NCBI GenBank assembly: GCA_003152795.1
Contig: PMBA01000133.1
Span: forward strand, 1-5,545
Source: Acidobacteriaceae bacterium
GTDB lineage: Bacteria > Acidobacteriota > Terriglobia > Terriglobales > Acidobacteriaceae
Direction of reading: 5' to 3'
DNA length: 5,545 nucleotides
The notes beneath the pieces are model-generated. The model was given only the letters and a program-made list of their open reading frames with translations. It ran no database searches and was not told the DNA's origin. Positions 1 through 4,859 of the stretch are shown in pieces. Position 1 is the first letter of the stretch, and each line of letters starts with the position of its first letter. Both the position numbers and the translations under genes were made by a program.

Positions 1-724
1 CCGCCGTCAGCGCCAAAGAGTCGATGGTCTCGCTCCATTGGAAGGTGTCTTTGGTGACTGCCACCACAATCGGTACCCACACCAGCAGCGTGAACATGCC
101 CATCTGCAACGTCGAAAGCGCAGCTGCCAGCCGTGCATACAGGCCGATGAGCACCGCCGCGCCCGCCGCAATGAAGGTACAGCCAAAGAAATACGCCCAG
201 GCCACATGCCATGGCAGCCAGCCCGGCACCAGCGCGGCGGTGTCCTTGAGATAGACGAAATGCCCCACGCCGAAGGGGATCAAGGCCAGGCCGTAGAACA
301 CCCTCGCGATGCGCACACCCTTGTCGCCGGTGGCGAAACCGAGGCGCTGCCTGTCCCAGCCAGCGGCGAACCTGGCATACAGTACCCAGGCGCCCGCCAA
401 CATCACAGCGGTCTCACCGCCGCCAAACCAGGAACCTTCCACAGCCGGCGCGTGGAAGATGCCGGGCACTCTTACCAGCAGCAGCCAGAGCAGGAGAAAG
501 GCGAGCAGCACGCGGACAGCGGCGGTGGCCGAGCGCTGCCAGAGTAGGCCGATGCCAGATGCCATGCAGACCAAGGCGCAGAGGTAGACCAATACCTCGC
601 GTGCGGGCACACCCTTCGGTACCGGCTGCCATACCGCGACGAAATCGCCTTTGACCAAGCCCAGAATTCCGAGGGCCATCAGGGCCGCCGCAAAGACCGC
701 ATGACCCACGCTTGCGATGCGCAT
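1..724 (-). CDS. DoxX-like multi-pass membrane protein, partial (C-terminus beyond left edge)
   Basis: The minus strand is open from this start to the window edge, giving 241 codons with no stop. The product is strongly hydrophobic with about seven predicted membrane segments (near residues 8-24, 44-62, 67-86, 104-120, 138-157, 172-195 and 200-222). The sequence, including the N-terminal [14 protein letters not shown] stretch, the GFATGDKG loop and the late [16 protein letters not shown] helix, resembles uncharacterised DoxX-like membrane proteins. Their biochemical role is unknown, so no reaction is assigned. The start at 724 is chosen because AAGGA lies 7 bases upstream of it; an in-frame ATG at 739 adds only MKDRA and has a weaker upstream purine stretch. 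It is transcribed away from the DUF2905 gene. About one membrane segment is probably missing off the edge. The membrane-protein call is firm; the family name is less so. Confidence 0.75.
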   Translation of the reverse strand, partial: MRIASVGHAVFAAALMALGILGLVKGDFVAVWQPVPKGVPAREVLVYLCALVCMASGIGLLWQRSATAAVRVLLAFLLLWLLLVRVPGIFHAPAVEGSWFGGGETAVMLAGAWVLYARFAAGWDRQRLGFATGDKGVRIARVFYGLALIPFGVGHFVYLKDTAALVPGWLPWHVAWAYFFGCTFIAAGAAVLIGLYARLAAALSTLQMGMFTLLVWVPIVVAVTKDTFQWSETIDSLALTA

Positions 725-769
725 CGCCCTATCCTTCATGGTGTTCCACTTCGTCGGCTACAGCCATGC

Positions 770-775
770 ATTGTA
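770..775 (-). promoter_or_regulatory. possible -10 box for the DoxX-like gene
   Basis: Read on the minus strand this is TACAAT, five of six matches to the sigma70 -10 consensus, 30-45 bases before the two candidate starts. I see no good -35 hexamer at 16-18 bases spacing, so the call rests on one box in an otherwise plausible divergent intergenic region. Confidence 0.3.
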
Positions 776-826
776 TGCCACTCGATATGCGTTTGTTGTA
801 GCGCGCAGTTCAGCAGTCCTCGGAGT

Positions 827-832
827 TACACT
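827..832 (+). promoter_or_regulatory. possible -10 box for the DUF2905 gene, leaderless geometry
   Basis: TACACT ends six bases before the ATG at 839. With the usual 6-7 base distance from -10 to transcription start, the mRNA would begin at the start codon. The same octamer TTACACTC occurs at exactly the same distance before higB. No convincing -35 hexamer is visible here, so confidence is low. Confidence 0.3.
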
Positions 833-838
833 CGAAAC

Positions 839-1063
839 ATGGCGGAAATGGGACGGCTCCTGGTGATCCTTGGCGTGGCCCTGGTGGTGATTGGGGGCAT
901 CGTCATGCTGCTGGGGCGGGCGGGGTTGCCGCTTGGGCGACTGCCGGGGGACGTGCTGTATCGGGGCAAGAACACCACTTTTTATTTTCCGCTGGCGAGT
1001 TGCATTCTGATCAGTGTTGTCCTTTCTATCGTTCTCTTCCTGATTGGGCGGCTGAAGCGGTAG
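839..1063 (+). CDS. DUF2905 family small membrane protein
   Basis: This encodes 74 residues with two membrane helices (about residues 5-27 and 50-70). They are joined by a polar loop carrying the family signature LPLGRLPGDVLYRGKNTTFY followed by FPLASCILISVVLS. The length, the GRLPGD motif and the FYFPL motif all match DUF2905, a widespread family of 65-80 residue inner-membrane proteins of unknown function. The ATG at 839 is used because everything upstream in frame is non-conserved. An alternative ATG at 848 would remove three residues (MAE) and keep the family start MGRLL. No Shine-Dalgarno sequence sits at a normal distance from 839, which fits leaderless initiation. It is divergent from the DoxX-like gene, and no clear terminator follows it. 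The family call is secure; the function is unknown. Confidence 0.85.
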   Translation: MAEMGRLLVILGVALVVIGGIVMLLGRAGLPLGRLPGDVLYRGKNTTFYFPLASCILISVVLSIVLFLIGRLKR

Positions 1064-1150
1064 TGTGCCGTGCTGTCCGCGAGTGATTTTCCGCGCGGTC
1101 TGTCCAGCCCTCACCAAGTGCGGCCATTTTGTGAGCCGGCCGGCCCAAAG

Positions 1151-1181
1151 AGACAACTATTTAGTTGACACATGTCAACTA
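1151..1181. repeat. inverted-repeat cluster, probable HigA operator
   Basis: Two overlapping inverted repeats are seen. The first, 1162-1181, has perfect 9-base arms (TAGTTGACA / TGTCAACTA) around a 2-base spacer, CA. The second, 1154-1167, has 6-base arms (CAACTA / TAGTTG) around TT. Together they make three half-sites: one forward at 1162-1170 and two in the opposite sense at 1151-1159 and 1173-1181, the latter pair exactly 22 bases (two helical turns) apart and matching at 7 of 9 positions. The right-hand repeat covers the -35 hexamer of the higBA promoter. HTH antitoxins of the HigA type repress their own operons by binding such palindromes, so this is the likely autoregulatory operator. 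The repeat is seen directly; its binding by HigA is inferred. Confidence 0.7.
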
Positions 1182-1194
1182 TCCACTTTACACT
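1165..1194 (+). promoter_or_regulatory. sigma70-type promoter of higBA (and probably xseA)
   Basis: A perfect -35 hexamer TTGACA (1165-1170) is followed after 18 bases by TACACT (1189-1194), four of six matches to the -10 consensus. The predicted transcription start falls at about 1200-1202, on the higB ATG at 1201. The -35 box lies inside a perfect inverted repeat, so a bound repressor would block RNA polymerase directly. It is the strongest promoter-like sequence I see in the window. Confidence 0.7.
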
Positions 1195-1200
1195 CAAGGA

Positions 1201-1476
1201 ATGATCGGTGGCTTCCGCCACAAAGGGCTTGAAGAGATCCACCGCACCGGCAAGACGGGCCGGATCGGCGCCGATCATATAAGGAAGTGCGTGCGCACCC
1301 TGCAATTGCTGGAAGTGGCGGAAAAGCCGGAGGACATGAACATCGCAGGCTTTCCCTTCCACGGCCTGCAGGGCAAACCGAAACGCTGGTCGGTGCGCGT
1401 AACCGGGAATTACCGGATCACTTTCGGCTGGTCGGGCGAAAACGCTTTGGATGTCGATTTTGAAGACCACCATTAA
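1201..1476 (+). CDS. higB: HigB-type mRNA interferase toxin (RelE/ParE superfamily)
   Basis: This is a 91-residue toxin of the HigB family, ribosome-dependent endoribonucleases that cut mRNA during translation and are neutralised by HigA. Family hallmarks are the N-terminal FRHKGLE (5-11), KPEDMN (42-47), GFPFHGLQG (50-58), the core RWSVRVTGNYRITF (62-75) and the C-terminal VDFEDHH (85-91). His54, Asp89 and His91 align with residues reported as catalytic in Proteus vulgaris HigB (His54, Asp90, His92); at the equivalent of Lys57 there is Gln57. The size matches the family (about 92). The ATG at 1201 gives the canonical MI..F.HKGL start; reading further upstream in frame requires a TTG inside the -35 box. 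AAGGA directly abuts the ATG, too close for a normal ribosome binding site. The toxin gene precedes the antitoxin gene, as usual for hig loci. Confidence 0.93.
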   Translation: MIGGFRHKGLEEIHRTGKTGRIGADHIRKCVRTLQLLEVAEKPEDMNIAGFPFHGLQGKPKRWSVRVTGNYRITFGWSGENALDVDFEDHH

Positions 1477-1480
1477 GGAG
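1475..1480 (+). promoter_or_regulatory. strong ribosome binding site that sets the higA start
   Basis: AAGGAG begins within the TAA stop codon of higB (1474-1476) and ends six bases before a GTG at 1487. This optimal Shine-Dalgarno placement favours GTG 1487 over the in-frame ATG at 1451, which lies inside higB and has no comparable site. Confidence 0.75.
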
Positions 1481-1486
1481 AAAGTT

Positions 1487-1810
1487 GTGGAGAGAAAGAA
1501 CGGACTGCCACCCGTCCATCCGGGCGAGATTATCAAGGAAGATATCCTGCCGTCCGTCGGCCTGTCCGTAACAGCCGCGGCCAAAGCTCTGGGCGTGTCC
1601 CGCCAGATGCTGCACGGCATTCTGGCGGGGCGCAAACCCCTCTCTGCCGTCATGTGCCTGAAGGTGGCCCGCCTGTTTGGCGGCTCGCCGGAAGTATGGA
1701 TGCGATTGCAGGCCGCCTACGACCTGAAAAAGTCTGAGCAAAACAAGAAGGTCATGGCGCGCGTCGCGCGCATCGTGCCGGTCAAGCTCGTCGAAGAAGT
1801 TCGCGCCTGA
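1487..1810 (+). CDS. higA: HigA-type antitoxin, XRE-family HTH transcriptional repressor
   Basis: From the GTG at 1487 the product has 107 residues. It opens with the HigA hallmark PVHPGEIIKEDIL (9-21). A helix-turn-helix follows in residues 26-46 (LSVTAAAKALGVSRQMLHGIL), then NGR-like AGRKPLSA (47-54), the ARLFGGSPEVWMRLQ segment (61-75) and AAYDLKK (76-82). It binds HigB to block its activity and binds the operator upstream of higB to repress the operon. A basic C-terminal extension (81-107) follows the conserved core; such tails vary in the family. An upstream in-frame ATG at 1451 would give 119 residues and overlap higB by 26 bases, but the AAGGAG six bases before GTG 1487 and the conservation pattern favour the shorter form. 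It ends 11 bases before xseA, implying co-transcription. Confidence 0.92.
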   Translation: MERKNGLPPVHPGEIIKEDILPSVGLSVTAAAKALGVSRQMLHGILAGRKPLSAVMCLKVARLFGGSPEVWMRLQAAYDLKKSEQNKKVMARVARIVPVKLVEEVRA

Positions 1811-1821
1811 ACCCCCAACTC

Positions 1822-3222
1822 ATGGATGCGCCCGACCAACTCGGCTTCCAGTTTCGTCCTCCAGAGCGGCGCATCTGGACGGTGCGCGCGCTGGTTTCCG
1901 CCGTGCGCTCGCACATTGAGCGCGAGTATTCAGATTGCTGGGTGGAAGGCGAAATTTCCAACCTTCGCATTCCCGATTCCGGCCACTTGTATTTCACTTT
2001 AAAGGAAGAAAGCGCTCAGATTCGCGTCGTGATGTTCCGCTCGTCGGCAAAGCTGATCCGCTTTCGTCCCGAGAACGGACTGCGCGTCACGGTTCGCGGA
2101 CGCATCACCGTGTATGAAGACCGCGGCGAGCTGCAAATCTCCGCCGAATTCATGGAGCCGCAGGGCGCCGGCGCTCTCCAGTTGGCGTTCGAACAATTGA
2201 AGGCGCGATTGCAGGCCGAAGGCTTGTTTGAGGCATCGCGAAAAAAGCCGCTCCCGCCCTTGCCGCAAAAAATCGGCCTCATCACTTCACCACAGGGCGC
2301 TGCGCTGCGGGACATCCTGAACATTCTGGCCCGCCGGCATCACTCCGCCAATGTGCTCATCTATCCGGCCCAGGTCCAGGGAGACTCGGCCCCCGGCGAA
2401 GTAATTGCCGGCCTTCGATACTTTCAGGACTTGCGTCGCGGCAGCGCGGTCGAGGTCATCATCATTGCTCGCGGCGGCGGGTCGGCCGAAGACCTGGCCG
2501 CGTTTAATCATGAAGGCCTCGCCCGGGCGGTCGCCGAGTCGAAGATTCCGGTGATCTCGGCGATTGGGCACGAGACCGATTTCACGATCGTCGATTTTGT
2601 CGCCGACCTGCGCGCGCCTACTCCGTCAGCGGCGGCGGAACTCGTCATCCGGTCGCGCCAGGAGATCGAAGCGCAGGCCGGGGACTTGTATCGCCGGCTG
2701 GAACGCGCCCTGCGTTACCGCCTGCTGATGGCGCGCCAGGAACTTACCAATCGGGCGCAGCACGGCGCGTTCGCCCGCATGATGGACGGCATTCACCGGC
2801 GCCAGCAAAAGCTCGATGAACAGCGTTTCCGCCTGGAAAAAGCGCAAAGGCAACTTCTGGAGCGCTGTCATCGTCGCTGCGAAAGTGTTTCCGCAGCGGT
2901 TCGGCACTATGACGCGCGCCGCCGTCTGACTGCCATCCGGCAGCAGTTGGATGCGCAAGTTGCGAACCTCGCCGCCGCCACGCACCACCGGTTGCTGGAG
3001 TGCCGGGGTTCTCTCGAGCGCCGGACCGCCAGCCTGGAGGCGCTTTCCCCACTAGCGATTCTGAATCGCGGATACGCGCTCGTGTTCGATGCGAAAGGCC
3101 GCCTGGTGAAGGATGCCGCCCGGCTCAAAGCTGGCGATGAGTTATCGGCGCGCCTGGCTCGGGGACGAGTCCGTGCCCGCGTCACCGCGACCGGGCGCGC
3201 CGACCAGAATGGCGAAGCATAG
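1822..3222 (+). CDS. xseA: exodeoxyribonuclease VII large subunit
   Basis: This 466-residue protein is close to E. coli XseA (456). Exonuclease VII is a cytoplasmic, metal-independent single-strand nuclease that degrades DNA from both ends to oligonucleotides, used in mismatch repair and in clearing damaged ends; it needs the small subunit XseB. Domains in order: an OB-fold DNA-binding domain (about 17-115, with WVEGEISNL and SGHLYFTLK), the catalytic domain (about 140-290), a long helical coiled-coil region (about 290-420) that binds XseB, and a small C-terminal beta domain beginning SPLAILNRGYALV. Catalytic-motif residues are present: Asp164 in the GLITSPQGAALRDI segment, Arg217 in RGGGSAEDL, and His250 and Asp253 in GHETDFT, equivalent to E. 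coli Asp155, Arg205, His238 and Asp241. The start lacks an obvious Shine-Dalgarno sequence but fits the family N-terminus. No xseB lies in the window. Confidence 0.97.
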   Translation: MDAPDQLGFQFRPPERRIWTVRALVSAVRSHIEREYSDCWVEGEISNLRIPDSGHLYFTLKEESAQIRVVMFRSSAKLIRFRPENGLRVTVRGRITVYEDRGELQISAEFMEPQGAGALQLAFEQLKARLQAEGLFEASRKKPLPPLPQKIGLITSPQGAALRDILNILARRHHSANVLIYPAQVQGDSAPGEVIAGLRYFQDLRRGSAVEVIIIARGGGSAEDLAAFNHEGLARAVAESKIPVISAIGHETDFTIVDFVADLRAPTPSAAAELVIRSRQEIEAQAGDLYRRLERALRYRLLMARQELTNRAQHGAFARMMDGIHRRQQKLDEQRFRLEKAQRQLLERCHRRCESVSAAVRHYDARRRLTAIRQQLDAQVANLAAATHHRLLECRGSLERRTASLEALSPLAILNRGYALVFDAKGRLVKDAARLKAGDELSARLARGRVRARVTATGRADQNGEA

Positions 3223-3249
3223 TCAGGTCGGAATACAGGGACTCTGCAT

Positions 3250-3255
3250 TAGAAT
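3250..3255 (+). promoter_or_regulatory. possible -10 box for the cdaA operon
   Basis: TAGAAT, five of six matches to the -10 consensus, lies in the 66-base AT-richer gap between xseA and cdaA, with about 27 bases of leader before the GTG start at 3289. No good -35 hexamer is seen 16-18 bases upstream, so this could be a weak or activator-dependent promoter, or chance. No terminator-like hairpin is visible in the gap, so read-through from xseA is also possible. Confidence 0.4.
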
Positions 3256-3288
3256 AAAGGCAAAATCAACGTCCGATGTGAGGGTCGC

Positions 3289-4143
3289 GTGACGCCGTCG
3301 CTGGTTTGGTCGCACATCTCGGTCATCTCGATCATCGACATCGTGCTGGTTGCGATCCTGATCTACCAGTTTCTTGCGCTGGTGCGCGGCACCCGCGCCG
3401 CGCCCATGCTGGTCGGAGTGGCTGTGCTTGGGCTGGCCTTCTACTTTGCCCATCTGGGAGAACTCCGCACCCTGAACTGGTTGCTCAGCACGCTGCTGCC
3501 CTACGTTGTCTTCGCACTCATCGTCGTGTTCCAGTCGGAGATCCGCCACGCCCTCGCCAACCTCGGAAGCCGTATTTCGCTGATGCGCTCTTCGCGTTCG
3601 GTCGCCGAAGTCTACGACGACATTGTCTTGGCCGCAAATCTCTTTTCCCAGAATCAGACCGGCGCGCTGATCGTCATCGAGCGCGAGATTGGCCTTCGCA
3701 CCTACATCGAAAGCGGAGTGTCCCTGGATGCCCGGCTGTCCTACGACCTGCTGGCCACCGTGTTTCGTCCCAGCGCTCCCTTGCATGACGGCGCCGTAAT
3801 TGTGCAGCGCGACCGTATCGCCGCCGCCGCGTGTTTCCTGCCCTTGTCCATGAACCCCGTGCTCTCGACTCAACTGGGAACCCGTCATCGCGCCGCCATC
3901 GGGATCACCGAGGAAACCGACGCCGTCGCCGTCATTATCTCGGAAGAGACGGGCTCCATCAGCCTGGCGGTGTCGGGGACCATTGAACGCGACTTGACAG
4001 TGGAGCGACTGCGCGAGCGATTGAGCCATCTGCTGCGCCGCTATGCTCCCGCGCCCATGCTGCCGAGTCCCATGGAGGAAAGCTTTATCGAAGAGGAGCC
4101 GCCCAGTTCGCAGCTCTCCCGCAGGACTGGAAGGGACGACTGA
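3289..4143 (+). CDS. cdaA: membrane diadenylate cyclase (c-di-AMP synthase), CdaA/DacA type
   Basis: This enzyme condenses two ATP to cyclic di-AMP, a second messenger controlling potassium and osmolyte balance and cell-wall homeostasis. The 284-residue product (B. subtilis CdaA is 273) has three N-terminal membrane helices (about 12-32, 38-57 and 64-81) with the family linkers LVRGTRAAPML and LRTLNWLLS. These are followed by FQSEIRHAL and the cytoplasmic DAC domain (about 105-245). Catalytic motifs are intact: DGA at 167-169 (PLHDGAVIV), which binds metal and ribose, and RHR at 199-201 (GTRHRAAIGITEETDA), which binds the triphosphate. A Pro-rich acidic tail (about 256-284) follows. The GTG start at 3289 has GAGGG four bases upstream; nearby ATG and GTG codons are out of frame. 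The stop is two bases before cdaR. The three-helix architecture separates it from soluble DisA and from CdaS. Confidence 0.96.
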   Translation: MTPSLVWSHISVISIIDIVLVAILIYQFLALVRGTRAAPMLVGVAVLGLAFYFAHLGELRTLNWLLSTLLPYVVFALIVVFQSEIRHALANLGSRISLMRSSRSVAEVYDDIVLAANLFSQNQTGALIVIEREIGLRTYIESGVSLDARLSYDLLATVFRPSAPLHDGAVIVQRDRIAAAACFLPLSMNPVLSTQLGTRHRAAIGITEETDAVAVIISEETGSISLAVSGTIERDLTVERLRERLSHLLRRYAPAPMLPSPMEESFIEEEPPSSQLSRRTGRDD

Positions 4144-4145
4144 CG

Positions 4146-4832
4146 ATGCCGAATTTTGCGCAGCGCAGCTTTTTCCATCGCACCTTCGTTCACAATATCG
4201 GACTCAAGCTGGTTTCCCTGCTCCTCGCCACCGGCTTGTGGCTGGTGGTGGCCCACGATCCCCCTGCCGAAGTCGAAATGAGGGTGCCGCTCGAGTTTCG
4301 CAATCTTCCCGACAATCTGGAAATCGATTCCGCCAGCTTCACCGAGGCCCAGATCCGGATACGGGGACCGGAGCGCGTGATTCATCGTCTGCAGTCGGCG
4401 GATGTGCGGGCGCAGATCGATCTGGCCAGCGTCCACCCCGGGGAACGGACTTTCGATTTGAACAGCGGCCAGGTTCATGTGCCGCAGGATGTGGTAGTGG
4501 TGCAGATCATACCCGGTCAATTTCGTCTCTCTTTCGATAATCGCGAGAAGCGCGTCGTCGAGGTGCGCCCGCGGGTGACCGGAAATTTTGCCAGTGGCAT
4601 GCGGATGGCGCGGGTGATTGCCGATCCGCCGACCGTCGAGATCACCGGACCCCAACGCCGCGTCGACGCGGTGGAGGCCGCCACCACCGATCCGGTCGAC
4701 GTCAGCGGAGCCATGACGCGAGCTGCTTTTGTGACCCAGGCCTATGTCCCCGATCCTCTGATCCAAGTTGTGCACCCCACTCCCATTCGCGTCACGGTTA
4801 TTATGGAAGGTTCGGAAGAGAAGAAAAAATAG
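4146..4832 (+). CDS. cdaR: YbbR-domain membrane-anchored regulator of the diadenylate cyclase
   Basis: CdaR (YbbR) binds CdaA at the membrane and modulates c-di-AMP output. The 228-residue product begins with a short basic cytoplasmic segment. One membrane helix follows (about 18-36), within the family signature NIGLKLVSLLLATGLWLVV, so the rest is extracytoplasmic. Two YbbR-like beta repeats follow: about 39-128, with PLEFRNLPDNLEI and IRIRGPERVI, and about 131-222, with VRPRVTGNFASG and VEITGPQRRVDAV. B. subtilis YbbR is about 480 residues with four repeats, so this is a short form; the last residues are a lysine-rich EEKKK tail. GGAAGGGA at 4129-4136 lies nine bases before the ATG, which is only two bases after the cdaA stop, implying tight co-transcription. 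The name rests on domain and position; the direction of regulation in this organism is unknown. Confidence 0.9.
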   Translation: MPNFAQRSFFHRTFVHNIGLKLVSLLLATGLWLVVAHDPPAEVEMRVPLEFRNLPDNLEIDSASFTEAQIRIRGPERVIHRLQSADVRAQIDLASVHPGERTFDLNSGQVHVPQDVVVVQIIPGQFRLSFDNREKRVVEVRPRVTGNFASGMRMARVIADPPTVEITGPQRRVDAVEAATTDPVDVSGAMTRAAFVTQAYVPDPLIQVVHPTPIRVTVIMEGSEEKKK

Positions 4833-4859
4833 GAAGCAGTCTTTCTTCCCGGTCCTTGC

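Noticed and set aside
38..547. Long plus-strand open frame of 169 codons opposite the DoxX-like gene
   Set aside because: The composition is polar and low-complexity (rich in His, Gln, Ala, Arg) with no recognisable domain, and it lies antisense to a convincing membrane-protein frame.
1077..1098. Possible hairpin (CCGCG / CGCGG arms) after the DUF2905 gene as a terminator
   Set aside because: The stem is five bases with a 12-base loop and no following T-run, so it does not support a rho-independent terminator.
1135..1144. Ten-base palindrome GCCGGCCGGC between the DUF2905 gene and higB
   Set aside because: It is a short palindrome expected by chance in GC-rich DNA, with no second copy and no clear relation to the promoter.
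1451..1486. Upstream ATG for higA inside higB
   Set aside because: It is in frame, but the added 12 residues are not part of the HigA core and the optimal AAGGAG lies just before GTG 1487.
1754..1772. GCGCGC-rich near-repeat near the end of higA
   Set aside because: It encodes an ARVARI stretch in frame and is explained by codon choice; there are no further copies.
3223..4029. 268-codon minus-strand open frame opposite cdaA
   Set aside because: It covers the cdaA catalytic region in antisense; the product is Gln/Gly/Asp/His-rich without domain features.
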